Source: Paracoccaceae bacterium (GTDB lineage: Bacteria; Pseudomonadota; Alphaproteobacteria; Rhodobacterales; Rhodobacteraceae). From it: a stretch of 64,000 bases of DNA. Made by a program: the position numbers and the translations under genes. The stretch covers positions 33,047 through 97,046 of the forward strand of contig WOUW01000008.1 in NCBI GenBank assembly GCA_009773055.1, written 5' to 3'. The notes beneath the pieces were generated by a model. The model made no database searches. It saw only the letters and a list, made by a program, of their open reading frames with translations, and was not told the DNA's origin. This document shows positions 15,304 through 24,528 of the stretch, one piece after another (the stretch's first letter is position 1; the number at the start of each line of letters is the position of its first letter).

Positions 15304-17307
15304 ATGTTTGACAAGATCCTGATCGCCAACCGGGGCGAGATCGCCTGTCGCGTGATCAAGACCGCGCACAAGATGGGGATCAGGACGGTGGCGGTCTATT
15401 CCGACGCGGACCGGGGTGCGCTGCATGTGACGATGGCGGATGAGGCGGTGCATATCGGGCCACCGCCAGCGGCACAGTCCTACATCGTGATCGACAAGAT
15501 CATGGCGGCGATCAAGGCCACGGGCGCGCAAGCCGTGCATCCGGGCTATGGCTTCCTGTCGGAAAACCGCAACTTCGCGGCGGCTTTGGAGGCGGCTGGG
15601 GTGGTGTTCATTGGACCGCCATCGCCCGCCATTGAAGCCATGGGCGACAAGATCACCTCGAAGAAGCTGGCGATGGAGGCCGGGGTTTCCACGGTCCCCG
15701 GCTACATGGGTCTGATCGCGGACGCGGATGAGGCGGTGAAGATTTCCGGCCAGATCGGCTATCCGGTGATGATCAAGGCATCGGCAGGCGGTGGCGGCAA
15801 GGGGATGCGGATCGCCTGGAACGAGGGCGAGGTCGCCGAGGGCTTCCAGTCGTCGAAGAACGAGGCGGCGGCGAGTTTCGGGGATGATCGGATCTTCATC
15901 GAGAAGTTCGTCACCCAACCCCGCCACATCGAAATTCAGGTGCTGGCCGACCAACACGGCAACTGCGTCTACTTGCACGAACGCGAATGCAGCATCCAGC
16001 GGCGGAACCAGAAGGTGATTGAAGAAGCGCCCTCGCCGTTCCTCGATGAGGCAACCCGCAAGGCGATGGGCGAGCAGGCCTGCGCTTTGGCGAAAGCCGT
16101 GGGCTATACCAGCGCGGGGACGGTGGAGTTCATCGTCGACGGCAGCCGCAACTTCTACTTCCTTGAAATGAATACGCGTTTGCAGGTTGAGCATCCGGTG
16201 ACGGAGTTGATTACCGGGGTCGATCTGGTCGAACAGATGATCCGGGTGGCGAACGGTGAACCGCTGCCCTTCAAACAGGAAGACCTCAAAATCCACGGCT
16301 GGGCGATGGAAAGCCGCCTATATGCCGAGGACCCGTATCGGAACTTCCTGCCCTCCATCGGGCGGCTGACCCGCTACCGGCCCCCCGTCGAAGGCCGCAC
16401 CAAACGCGGTGGCGTCGTGCGCAACGATACCGGCGTCTACGAGGGCGGCGAGATCAGCATGTTCTACGACCCGATGATCGCCAAGCTGTGCACCTGGGGG
16501 CCGACCCGCGCCGATGCAATCGAGGAGATGCGGCTCGCCCTGGATACGTTCGAGGTGGAAGGGATCGGTCACAACCTGCCGTTCTGTTCCGCTGTGATGG
16601 ACCACCCGCGTTTTGCGTCTGGCAACATTACCACAGCCTTCATCGCCGAGGAATACGAGGGCGGTTTCACCGGGGCCACGCTGGACTCAAGCCTGCTGCG
16701 GCGCGTTGCGGCGGCGGCGGCGGCGATGAACCGGGTGGCGGAGATTCGGCGCACCCGGATTTCGGGCACCATGGACAACCACACGCGGCGGGTGGGCGAT
16801 GACTGGGTGGTCACGCTGCAGGGGATCAGCTGGCCGGTGACGATCAAGGCCGATCCTGCGGGTTCGACCGTGGTGTTCGAGGACGGCACTGACCTCCGGG
16901 TGGAAAGCGACTGGACGCCAGGCCAGCCGCTGGCCCGCCTCTCGGTGGGCGGTGAACCTTTGGTCATCAAGACGGCCAAGGTCCCGATGGGCTTTCGGAT
17001 GCGGCTGCGTGGGGCGGACCTGAAGGTCCATGTGCAGTCACCCCGCCAGAAGGCGCTGGCAGGCCTGATGCTGGAGAAGGCCCCGCCGGATACCTCGAAA
17101 TACCTCCTCTGCCCGATGCCGGGGCTGGTGGTGAAGATCGCGGTCGCGGAGGGCGAGGAGGTTCAGGAGGGCCAGGCGCTGGCAACCGTCGAGGCGATGA
17201 AGATGGAGAACATCCTGAAGGCCGAACGGAAGGGCGTGGTCAAGACCATCAAGGCCAGCGCCGGCGCGAGCCTGAAGGTCGATGACGTGATCATGGAGTT
17301 CGAGTGA
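15304..17307 (+). CDS. pccA: Propionyl-CoA carboxylase alpha subunit (PccA), biotin-carrying
   Basis: ATP-dependent biotin carboxylase fused to a biotin carrier, 667 residues. Visible: N-terminal biotin carboxylase domain (IANRGEIACRVIKTA), the ATP-grasp glycine loop KASAGGGGKGMRI, the catalytic region EMNTRLQVEHPVTE, a linker (BT) domain, and a C-terminal biotinyl domain with EAMKMEN in which Lys about 633 is biotinylated. It partners PccB. The strong terminator immediately upstream suggests its promoter is very close to the start or that some read-through supplies it. Confidence 0.96.
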   Translation: MFDKILIANRGEIACRVIKTAHKMGIRTVAVYSDADRGALHVTMADEAVHIGPPPAAQSYIVIDKIMAAIKATGAQAVHPGYGFLSENRNFAAALEAAGVVFIGPPSPAIEAMGDKITSKKLAMEAGVSTVPGYMGLIADADEAVKISGQIGYPVMIKASAGGGGKGMRIAWNEGEVAEGFQSSKNEAAASFGDDRIFIEKFVTQPRHIEIQVLADQHGNCVYLHERECSIQRRNQKVIEEAPSPFLDEATRKAMGEQACALAKAVGYTSAGTVEFIVDGSRNFYFLEMNTRLQVEHPVTELITGVDLVEQMIRVANGEPLPFKQEDLKIHGWAMESRLYAEDPYRNFLPSIGRLTRYRPPVEGRTKRGGVVRNDTGVYEGGEISMFYDPMIAKLCTWGPTRADAIEEMRLALDTFEVEGIGHNLPFCSAVMDHPRFASGNITTAFIAEEYEGGFTGATLDSSLLRRVAAAAAAMNRVAEIRRTRISGTMDNHTRRVGDDWVVTLQGISWPVTIKADPAGSTVVFEDGTDLRVESDWTPGQPLARLSVGGEPLVIKTAKVPMGFRMRLRGADLKVHVQSPRQKALAGLMLEKAPPDTSKYLLCPMPGLVVKIAVAEGEEVQEGQALATVEAMKMENILKAERKGVVKTIKASAGASLKVDDVIMEFE

Positions 17308-17359
17308 TGCAACTTACTGATTTGCTGCGAAAATCCGGCGTCTGGGACAGGCGGCGGGC

Positions 17360-17830
17360 TTACCGCCCCGCCGGGTTCCGCTCCAGTGCTTCGGTGCGCG
17401 CGATGGGCATCTTGTCGATGGAATTGACGATCTCGCGCCCTTCCCACGGCAGGGGCTTGCGGATCATCGGCTTCCAGTCCTTGTCCATCAGCACCAGAGA
17501 AAAGCCCCGGGGGCGCAGCTTTTTGCGCAAGCTGGACGGGTTGGCCGGATCGGTGTCAGTGATGAGGATCACGTCGCGGGCTTCGAACTGCGCATAGTAG
17601 CGGTCGAGAAGCTGCATCTGCCGCACGAAGGCAGGGTCGTTTGGACTGTCGGCGAAGACGATGACCGGGCGGCGGAGAAAGAGGAGGTCGGCTTCGACCA
17701 CCTCGGCGGCCGAAACCGGGGTGAAAGCAGGAGCGACAGCGGGGGCCTCGTCGGCCCCGGCGGGAAGGGTTAGCGCCGGAAGGCAAAGGGCCAGGACGGC
17801 GAGGAACGGACGACGGGCGATACGCTGCAT
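17360..17830 (-). CDS. DUF4174 domain protein, secreted
   Basis: A 156-residue protein with a Sec signal peptide (about residues 1-26, ending LPAGADE). The mature domain ([36 protein letters not shown]) has the thioredoxin-like character of DUF4174, but I see no CxxC. It probably acts in the periplasm; its function is unknown. It is divergent from mcm with 66 bp between starts and convergent with pccA. Confidence 0.8.
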   Translation of the reverse strand: MQRIARRPFLAVLALCLPALTLPAGADEAPAVAPAFTPVSAAEVVEADLLFLRRPVIVFADSPNDPAFVRQMQLLDRYYAQFEARDVILITDTDPANPSSLRKKLRPRGFSLVLMDKDWKPMIRKPLPWEGREIVNSIDKMPIARTEALERNPAGR

Positions 17831-17896
17831 GTGCCTGATATAGGGGGCCTTTGGCAAAAGCCCAAGCGCGGTGATCGGCGCGGATTGGAGAGTGTG

Positions 17897-20023
17897 ATGA
17901 CGGACCTGAAGGGATGGGAGGCGCTGGCCTCGAAAGAGTTGAAGGGCAAGGGCCCGGACACGCTTAACTGGCAGACGCTGGAAGGGATCACGGTCAAACC
18001 GCTGTATACCGCTACCGATGTGGAGGGTCTTCCGCAGATGGGTGAGATGCCCGGTGTGGCACCTTTCACGCGGGGGGTGCGGGCGACGATGTATGCCGGG
18101 CGGCCCTGGACGATCCGGCAATATGCGGGGTTTTCCACCGCCGAGGAGTCGAATGCGTTCTACCGGAAAGCGCTCGCGGGGGGGCAGCAGGGGGTGTCCG
18201 TGGCCTTCGATCTCGCGACGCACCGGGGCTATGACAGCGACCATCCGCGCGTGGTGGGGGATGTGGGCAAGGCGGGGGTGGCGATTGATTCCGTGGAGGA
18301 CATGAAGATCCTCTTCGACGGTATCCCGTTGGAAAAGATCAGCGTTTCCATGACGATGAACGGGGCGGTGATCCCGATCCTGGCGTCTTTCATCGTGGCG
18401 GGGGAAGAGCAAGGGGTGGCGCGGGCGGACCTGTCGGGGACGATCCAGAACGACATCCTGAAGGAATTCATGGTGCGGAACACCTACATCTATCCGCCCG
18501 AGCCTTCGATGCGGATCATCGCGGATATCATCGAGTTCACTTCGGCCGAGATGCCGAAGTTCAACTCGATCTCGATCAGCGGCTACCACATGCAGGAGGC
18601 GGGCGCGAACCTCGTGCAGGAACTGGCCTTCACGCTGGCGGATGGGAAGGAATATGTCCGGACTGCCATCGAGCGGGGGATGGATGTCGACGACTTCGCG
18701 GGACGGCTCTCGTTCTTCTTCGCCATCGGGATGAATTTCTTCATGGAAGTGGCGAAGCTGCGGGCGGCGCGGATGCTTTGGCACCGGATCATGGACGGGT
18801 TCGGAGCGAAGAAGACGTCGTCGATGATGTTGCGGACGCATTGCCAGACCTCGGGGGTCAGCTTGCAGGAGCAGGACCCCTACAACAACGTGATCCGCAC
18901 GGCCTATGAGGCGATGGCGGCGGTGCTTGGGGGGACGCAATCACTGCACACGAACGCGCTGGACGAGGCGATTGCGCTGCCCACGGAGTTTGCGGCGCGG
19001 ATCGCGCGGAATACGCAGTTGGTCCTGCAGGAGGAGACGGGGATCACCCATGTTGTCGATCCCTTGGCGGGGTCCTACTATGTGGAGAGCCTGACCAACC
19101 AGCTGGCCGAAGAGGCTTGGAGGCTGATCGAGGAAGTCGAGGCGATGGGGGGCATGACCAAAGCGGTGGCCTCCGGCATGCCGAAGCTGCGGATCGAAGA
19201 GTCGGCGGCCCGGCGGCAGGCGATGATCGATCGGGGGGACGAGGTGATCGTCGGGGTCAACAAGTACCGCAAGGACAAGGAAGACCCGATCGACATCCGG
19301 GACATCGACAATGGGGCGGTCCGTGAGGCTCAGGTCGCGCGGCTGAAGTCGGTGCGGGCTGGCCGCGATGAAGTGCGGGTGCAGGCGGCGCTGGCCGAGT
19401 TGACGCGACGGGCGGGCGAAGGCGGCAACCTTCTGGAAGCGGCGGTGGAGGCGGCTCGGGCACGGGCCTCGGTCGGGGAGATATCGGACGCCATGGAAAA
19501 GGTATTCGGGCGGCATCGGGCCGAGGTTAAGACCCTCGCAGGGGTCTATGGCGCGGCCTATGAGGGCGACGCGGGGTTCGAGGCGATCCAGCGGGATGTG
19601 GAGGCTTTTGCCGAGGCCGAGGGGCGGCGGCCGCGGATGCTGGTCGTGAAGATGGGGCAGGACGGGCATGACCGAGGGGCGAAGGTGATCGCGACGGCCT
19701 TCGCGGACATCGGGTTCGATGTGGATGTGGGGCCCTTGTTCCAGACCCCGGAGGAAGCGGCGCAGGATGCCATCGATAATGATGTGCATGTGATCGGGAT
19801 TTCCTCCCAGGCGGCGGGGCACAAGACGCTCGCCCCGGTGCTGATCGAGGAGCTGAAACGCCGCGGGGCGGGGGATATTCTGGTGATCTGCGGGGGGGTC
19901 ATTCCGCAGCAGGACTATGACTTCCTGAAGGGGGCCGGGGTGAAGGCGATCTTCGGGCCGGGGACCAACATTCCGGCGGCGGCGAAGGAGATCCTGGACC
20001 TGATCCGGGCGGCGCGGGGGTAG
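17897..20023 (+). CDS. mcm: Methylmalonyl-CoA mutase (B12-dependent)
   Basis: Converts (R)-methylmalonyl-CoA to succinyl-CoA, the last step after PccAB and the epimerase. The protein is 708 residues. The N-terminal TIM-barrel catalytic domain carries [21 protein letters not shown] and [13 protein letters not shown]. The C-terminal cobalamin-binding domain has the DxHxxG motif in GQDGHDRG, with the cobalt-ligating His at about residue 591. The start at 17897 follows GGAG; an upstream in-frame ATG at 17831 is less likely. A hairpin terminator follows the stop directly. Confidence 0.96.
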   Translation: MTDLKGWEALASKELKGKGPDTLNWQTLEGITVKPLYTATDVEGLPQMGEMPGVAPFTRGVRATMYAGRPWTIRQYAGFSTAEESNAFYRKALAGGQQGVSVAFDLATHRGYDSDHPRVVGDVGKAGVAIDSVEDMKILFDGIPLEKISVSMTMNGAVIPILASFIVAGEEQGVARADLSGTIQNDILKEFMVRNTYIYPPEPSMRIIADIIEFTSAEMPKFNSISISGYHMQEAGANLVQELAFTLADGKEYVRTAIERGMDVDDFAGRLSFFFAIGMNFFMEVAKLRAARMLWHRIMDGFGAKKTSSMMLRTHCQTSGVSLQEQDPYNNVIRTAYEAMAAVLGGTQSLHTNALDEAIALPTEFAARIARNTQLVLQEETGITHVVDPLAGSYYVESLTNQLAEEAWRLIEEVEAMGGMTKAVASGMPKLRIEESAARRQAMIDRGDEVIVGVNKYRKDKEDPIDIRDIDNGAVREAQVARLKSVRAGRDEVRVQAALAELTRRAGEGGNLLEAAVEAARARASVGEISDAMEKVFGRHRAEVKTLAGVYGAAYEGDAGFEAIQRDVEAFAEAEGRRPRMLVVKMGQDGHDRGAKVIATAFADIGFDVDVGPLFQTPEEAAQDAIDNDVHVIGISSQAAGHKTLAPVLIEELKRRGAGDILVICGGVIPQQDYDFLKGAGVKAIFGPGTNIPAAAKEILDLIRAARG

Positions 20024-20047
20024 GCTGCCCGCGCGTGGGCAGCTTTT
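20024..20047 (+). terminator. Terminator after mcm
   Basis: GCTGCCC / GGGCAGC, 7-bp stem, 6-nt loop, then TTTT. It starts on the base after the mcm stop codon, the same arrangement as after topA. Confidence 0.7.
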
Positions 20048-20057
20048 CGACCCCTTG

Positions 20058-20098
20058 GAAATCAATGGGTTGGCTGTGGGCATTCAGGGTTTCTTAAC
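20058..20098 (+). repeat. Dispersed intergenic repeat, copy 2
   Basis: A 41-bp element downstream of the mcm terminator that aligns with copy 1 at 2227 (about 31/41) and copy 3 at 62132 (about 30/41). The blocks GGGTTGGC, CATTCAGGG and TTCTTAAC are prominent. Confidence 0.55.
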
Positions 20099-20124
20099 CT
20101 CTGTCCAGCCCGCGCCCGCAGCGT

Positions 20125-21675
20125 TCAGCCGCCGATATGTTCCAGCGTCAGGGTCGTGGTGTCGGTCGAAGTGACGTTGGCATCGGTCCCCTTGCCATCC
20201 CAGGTGTAGCTGAAAAGCTTCGGATGCGACCCGGCTTTCATCGTCTGCAGAACATAGCCGGGGCCGGCGCGGTTGCGGGCATGGGCGATGCCCCAGGTGC
20301 TTTCCGACACCGGAGACTCGATGGTCTTCTTGCCGCGTTTCTTCGAGGTGCAGGAGGTGACGGCAAAGAGCTCGGGTCCTTTCATCGCCAGCGTCACCCG
20401 TTTCGGCGCGTGATCCTTGTCGAAGGTCAGGTCGGTCAGCTTGGCCTGCATCGGCGCGCCTTGCCGGTAGCTGTCCAGCACCCAGCAGGCGTAGTCCACG
20501 AAGGTCACGTTCACATCGGTTGCCGGAGCCTCGCCCAAAAGGGCATAGGAAAGGATGCTGTCGCCGGAGAACTTGATGCGGATCGGAACCTCGACCTTGA
20601 AATCGACGTCGCCGTAAACCCCGACCCCATCCACCCAATGCCCCTTGGCCTGCACCGTCAGCTTGTAGCGCCCGCAACGTTCCATCGCGGCACGCAATGC
20701 CGCAGACTTTTCCGGATCAAGAAACGATTCGCCTTTAGTCATGCCCATGAGAATGCGCATGCGTTCGAAAAGCAGCGCGAAGTCGGTCAGTGGCTTGAGA
20801 TCTCCAGTCCCAAGGCAAATCTGGAGAGCCTCATCCAGACATTGTACGAAGCCGTCGTTGAAGAGCTTGCCAATGACTTCGGTACCGTCGCCGTCAGGGT
20901 CGAACCCAAGCACTTGCGATTGTTTTTCAACTGCTGCGATTGCCTTCAAGCTATCCTTGACGTCGCTGCAATTGCTTGGTGCACGGCCTGCGATGGCCAA
21001 GCGCCCCGCTATGATAATACGCTTGCCGTCTTGCAATGCCTTGACCAGGTCATCCATCGACCCTTCGCCGGATTTGACCTTCCGGATCAGTTCAGAGACG
21101 TGGGTGGCAAGACGGTTCTCGACCTGTGTTTGTTTCCACCGGTCCAGCTGCAGGTTCAGCCGGTCGGCAAAGCTGATCCCGGCGCCCGAGAAATGGTCGA
21201 TGGGGATCATGATGCTATCGGTATCCTGCACCGGGATGTGCAGGAACGCATCCTTTCCGTCCTCATAGAACCCCCAGTGCAGGCGGCTTTCGGGCGGGAT
21301 CGGGGTCTTCGGCGTGATTTCCAGCGTGGCGGTCGCGGCCAGTTCCAGCCCGTCCGGTTGCAGGATCAGCCCAGTGATCGGCCCGGCCCCTTCGGGCAGG
21401 CCCGCGCTTTCGGTGATTGGAATGGCGGTGATGCGGGTCTCGGTCAGCAGCGCACCTTCGGGAAAGGTCAGGACAAAGGCATCGCCGACGGCGTTCTTCA
21501 GCTTGAGCGTGCCACCTTTCGCGCCGATGACGGTTGTCTTTGCAGCGGACTCGTCTGTGGTGATCGCAAGGTCAAGCGGGTTCGGTGGGGCTGTCAGGAA
21601 CGCCTCCAGCTCTGCATCGGTCTCGGCCAAGGCGGCAAAGGGAAAGAGCAGAATGAGAATCAAAAAAATCCGCAT
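20125..21675 (-). CDS. Secreted protein with a ZU5-like domain, 516 aa
   Basis: Sec signal peptide (about residues 1-17, cleaved after ALA). Residues about 45-150 have a ZU5-like pattern (GAKGGTLKL, then LTFPEGAL with ITAIPITE). The rest, with scattered Cys residues (CSDV, CLDEALQIC, CGRYKL, CTSKKRG), has no recognised family. It is likely periplasmic or surface-exposed. It lies convergent with mcm and alone on its strand. The function is unknown; the domain call is tentative. Confidence 0.72.
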   Translation of the reverse strand: MRIFLILILLFPFAALAETDAELEAFLTAPPNPLDLAITTDESAAKTTVIGAKGGTLKLKNAVGDAFVLTFPEGALLTETRITAIPITESAGLPEGAGPITGLILQPDGLELAATATLEITPKTPIPPESRLHWGFYEDGKDAFLHIPVQDTDSIMIPIDHFSGAGISFADRLNLQLDRWKQTQVENRLATHVSELIRKVKSGEGSMDDLVKALQDGKRIIIAGRLAIAGRAPSNCSDVKDSLKAIAAVEKQSQVLGFDPDGDGTEVIGKLFNDGFVQCLDEALQICLGTGDLKPLTDFALLFERMRILMGMTKGESFLDPEKSAALRAAMERCGRYKLTVQAKGHWVDGVGVYGDVDFKVEVPIRIKFSGDSILSYALLGEAPATDVNVTFVDYACWVLDSYRQGAPMQAKLTDLTFDKDHAPKRVTLAMKGPELFAVTSCTSKKRGKKTIESPVSESTWGIAHARNRAGPGYVLQTMKAGSHPKLFSYTWDGKGTDANVTSTDTTTLTLEHIGG

Positions 21676-21716
21676 GGAATCGCTCCGCTGTATGGAGCGA
21701 GGTTAGCACGGATTCG

Positions 21717-22106
21717 CTAAAGCTCGATTTCGCCGTTCGGGCCGGGAAGCGGGTCGGCTTGCGGGCCCATCTTGGGCAAGAGGGGCGCGTTGCGGCGGAT
21801 CAGGATGTCGCCATTTGGCAGCATGACCGGCGCATCATAGTTTTCGATGTCGTCGATCAGCGCGATCAGTTGACGGATCTTGGGGCCGATCTCTTCGCCG
21901 AAACCTTTCAGCGCGGGACCCGCTTCGTCCAATGCCTTGCCCATCTCGTCGAGCGCGGGCTGCATTTCTTCCATCATGCCGCGCATGACCAGCTTCATGC
22001 CCTCTTCCATCAGGCTGAAGCCGCCGTCGTCGGCCTTCGGCGTGACCGGAGGGTCTTCGGCAAAAGCCGGAGCGGCGGCGAACAGCAGGGCAAGGACGAG
22101 TCGCAT
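21717..22106 (-). CDS. Small periplasmic protein, 129 aa
   Basis: Signal peptide of about 16 residues (cleavage after AFA), then a Met/Glu-rich helical stretch (EEGMKLVMRGMMEEMQPALDEMGKALDEAGPAL) and a Pro-rich C-terminus. Homologues in Rhodobacteraceae are often labelled AAA+ ATPase, but there is no Walker motif here, so that label should not be copied. It may form an amphipathic helix bundle. Function unknown. Confidence 0.75.
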   Translation of the reverse strand: MRLVLALLFAAAPAFAEDPPVTPKADDGGFSLMEEGMKLVMRGMMEEMQPALDEMGKALDEAGPALKGFGEEIGPKIRQLIALIDDIENYDAPVMLPNGDILIRRNAPLLPKMGPQADPLPGPNGEIEL

Positions 22107-22137
22107 GATAGAAATATGGGGATGCCCTCCCTGTTTT

Positions 22138-23196
22138 TCAAATCACATCTGGCAGGTCGATGGTCACCGGGAAATGGTCGGAGGCTTGCAAAAGCGCCTC
22201 GCGCAGATCGGGTGTCTCAAGGATGCGGGGATCGTTGAATGGATGCCAGATCCGCCATTCTGGCGATTTGGCCGCCAGGTCAGGTGAGACCATGATGAAA
22301 TCGAGGAGCGCCTCGAAGAACCGCTTCTGCGGGGCAAGATAGAAGCGGGCCGACGTGGGGGCAATGCCGACCTTGGATTGCAGGGCCATCGCGGCGTGAG
22401 GGTCGGTGAGCCGGGTCGCGGGGTCGGGCGAAGTGCCTAGCACGATTTCAATTCCGGAATGCCCGAACAGCTTTTCGAATTCGTCGATGCCGGGGCCGTC
22501 GTTGAAATCGCCGAGCACCACAAGGCTGTCGCCGTGGGCCAGATGCGCCTCGACCCGCTGCCTAAGCCAGAGACATTGCGCCAGCTGCTTGCGGCGGTTT
22601 TCGATCGACAGTCGGATCTGCGCCTCGCGCCCGATGGCGCCATAGGGGTTCTTCGATTTGGCGTGGACGCCGATCAGCCGCAGATGCGCGCCGCCTTTCG
22701 TGGTCAGCGCCAGTTCCAGCGGAGGCTTCGAAAAGCGGATGGTTTCCGAGATGTTGTCGGCATCAAGGTCGTAGCGGAAGGTGGTGTCAAAGCGCGGCGC
22801 GTCCTGCGAGCCATGGCTGGTGGAGGGATGGCCTTGCGGCGCGTGGCGGGCGGTCAGGCGGTCCGGATCGTAGAGGAACGCGATTTCCTGTTCGGTCTCG
22901 GAGGGATAGCCGATGATCGCCTTGCGGGCGCGAAGGCCTGCGGCGCTGGCGAAGGTTTCCAGCGCGCGTGTGGTGGAACGCCGCCCGTTGGTATCGGGGG
23001 CCTCGATGATGGTGATGCCGTCGGCGTCCATCGCGGTGAAGACGATGGCAAGGGCCGCAAGCTGTTCGCCCCGCGTGATCTTGTAGCGGGTCGAGGGTTC
23101 GCGGTCGTCCAGCAATCGGCCGTGGTCATCGAAAAGCGCGTTGAACCATTCGACGTTGTAGGTGGCAAGCCGAAGGCCCGTTGCACGGTCGATCAT
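22138..23196 (-). CDS. Endonuclease/exonuclease/phosphatase family protein
   Basis: A 352-residue protein of the EEP superfamily (Mg-dependent phosphodiester or phosphomonoester hydrolases). Motifs seen: YNVEWFN (metal-binding Asn/Glu), IIEAPDTN, HAKSK, VLGDFNDGP (catalytic Asp/Asn) and the C-terminal SDHFPV (catalytic Asp-His). It has no signal peptide. It follows the DnaJ-like gene with a 4-bp ATGA overlap, so the two are translationally coupled. The substrate is unknown. Confidence 0.88.
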   Translation of the reverse strand: MIDRATGLRLATYNVEWFNALFDDHGRLLDDREPSTRYKITRGEQLAALAIVFTAMDADGITIIEAPDTNGRRSTTRALETFASAAGLRARKAIIGYPSETEQEIAFLYDPDRLTARHAPQGHPSTSHGSQDAPRFDTTFRYDLDADNISETIRFSKPPLELALTTKGGAHLRLIGVHAKSKNPYGAIGREAQIRLSIENRRKQLAQCLWLRQRVEAHLAHGDSLVVLGDFNDGPGIDEFEKLFGHSGIEIVLGTSPDPATRLTDPHAAMALQSKVGIAPTSARFYLAPQKRFFEALLDFIMVSPDLAAKSPEWRIWHPFNDPRILETPDLREALLQASDHFPVTIDLPDVI

Positions 23197-23807
23197 GCGG
23201 CTTCCTTCGCGCTGATCTCGCGCCAGGCCTCGTTGATCAGCTGCAACCTGCGTTCGGCCAGCTTCATCGCCTCGGGCGGGACGCCGCGGGATTGCAGAAC
23301 GTCCGGATGGGTGTCGCGGACGAGATCCTTCCAGGCCTTGCGGGCCTGATCCTTCGAGGCGTCGCGGGGCAGGCCGAGGACATCATAGGGATCGCGGGGC
23401 GCGCCTTCGACAAGGCGCGAGCGGACGATGCGGAAACAGCCTTCGTCCAGGCCGAAGGCGTCGGCGACATGGGCGAGGAACGCGTCTTCGCCCGCATGGT
23501 AGGAGCCATCGGCGACGGCGATCTGGAACAGAGCCTCAAGGATGTCGACGAGGACATGGTGGTCGTCGGCACAGATGCGGTGGCCGTCGGGATTGAAGAG
23601 CCGGGCGATCTTGCGGGCATAGGCGTCGAAACCTGCGATGTCTTGCCGGGCCAGGTTGTAGACGCGGGCGGCGTGTTCCTCTTCGCCGGGCGGAAAGGTG
23701 AAGATGCGGCGGAAGGCGGTCACCTCGTCGCGGGTCACGGTGCCGTCGGCCTTCTCGCCCTTGGCAAGGGCGGCGAGGGCCTCGGTGATGCGGGTCCAGA
23801 TCGACAT
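23193..23807 (-). CDS. DjlA-like protein: TerB domain plus J domain
   Basis: A 204-residue cytoplasmic protein. The N-terminal half is a TerB-like helical domain (acidic metal-binding style, VAFRR to DALFQIAVADGSYH). The C-terminal half is a J domain (YDVLGLPRDASKDQARKAW) with the HPD tripeptide in VRDTHPD that stimulates DnaK. Unlike E. coli DjlA there is no N-terminal transmembrane segment. It overlaps the following EEP gene by 4 bp. Confidence 0.88.
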   Translation of the reverse strand: MSIWTRITEALAALAKGEKADGTVTRDEVTAFRRIFTFPPGEEEHAARVYNLARQDIAGFDAYARKIARLFNPDGHRICADDHHVLVDILEALFQIAVADGSYHAGEDAFLAHVADAFGLDEGCFRIVRSRLVEGAPRDPYDVLGLPRDASKDQARKAWKDLVRDTHPDVLQSRGVPPEAMKLAERRLQLINEAWREISAKEAA

Positions 23808-23910
23808 GGGCAGAAGAATAGCCGGGGCTGATGGTGTTGTCAGAGGAATTTCTGCATCAGCACAATGTGGAGTGATTGGCAGCCGCGCGGCAGGACTTTC
23901 CGGCGGCGGA

Positions 23911-24528
23911 TCATGTCAGGACACGGGGGCCGTGCGGGGTGGAAAAGGTCGCGCGGAGAGAGTGGTAGGGGCCGAGCTGGAGGTGCAAACGCGGATCGGC
24001 GGGCTGACCGGCAAGCGCGGTCTGCAGGGCAGGCGCATGCGGATGGGTGATTTCCAGCCGCTGAAGGCGGATGCCCTGGTCGGGCAGGGCCTGTGCCGGG
24101 TGGCGGTCGCCCTGCCACTGGATGAGGGCGGGGAAGCAGTCGTCGAACGGGAGCTGCCCGGTGGCGGGAATGGCAAAGCGCCAGCGGTAGTCGCCGCGCG
24201 ACAGGGGGGTGGCGGTGCCGGTGCCCGGCGGGGCAGCGGTGAGGGCGGCGTCGAGGTCGTCGGTGCGGCAGATCCAGTTCGTCAGGCGCGGGGGGCCGTC
24301 GAAATGGTCGAGGTTGAACCAGCGGGCATAGGCGGGGTTCGGGGCCGCCGGGTCGATCGCAATGACTTCGAGGTAGAGATCGCCGAGGTTCAGAAGCCGG
24401 TTGTGGGTGCCCATGTGCGGATGCTGGCCGCCGGGTGCGAGGGGCGCGCCAAGGGCCATCTCGACCCAGGCAGCGCCTTCGTCGAGGGTGCGCGCCGCAA
24501 CAGCGATGTGGTCGATAACAAGGGTCAT
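23911..24528 (-). CDS. VOC family (glyoxalase-like) protein
   Basis: A 205-residue protein starting with the vicinal-oxygen-chelate pattern (IDHIAVAARTLDEGAAWVE) and continuing with HMGTHNRLLNLGDLYLEVIAIDP. This matches the glyoxalase-like subgroup that carries two beta-alpha-beta-beta-beta modules. Metal ligands would include His6 and a Glu of LYLEV. The reaction is unknown. Its start overlaps the ppx stop by 4 bp. Confidence 0.85.
   Translation of the reverse strand: MTLVIDHIAVAARTLDEGAAWVEMALGAPLAPGGQHPHMGTHNRLLNLGDLYLEVIAIDPAAPNPAYARWFNLDHFDGPPRLTNWICRTDDLDAALTAAPPGTGTATPLSRGDYRWRFAIPATGQLPFDDCFPALIQWQGDRHPAQALPDQGIRLQRLEITHPHAPALQTALAGQPADPRLHLQLGPYHSLRATFSTPHGPRVLT

Noticed and set aside
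14664..15311. Open frame starting just after the 133-aa gene
   Set aside because: Begins with a Gly/Ala-rich stretch but continues as Arg/Ser/Pro-rich antisense-like sequence through the 72-aa lipoprotein gene.
17318..17335. TTTGCTGCGAAA as a further PccR box at the end of pccA
   Set aside because: Two or more mismatches to TTTGCAAA and located between convergent gene ends, not at a promoter.
17304..17597. Open frame overlapping the end of pccA
   Set aside because: Lies antisense to the DUF4174 gene and has no recognisable domain.
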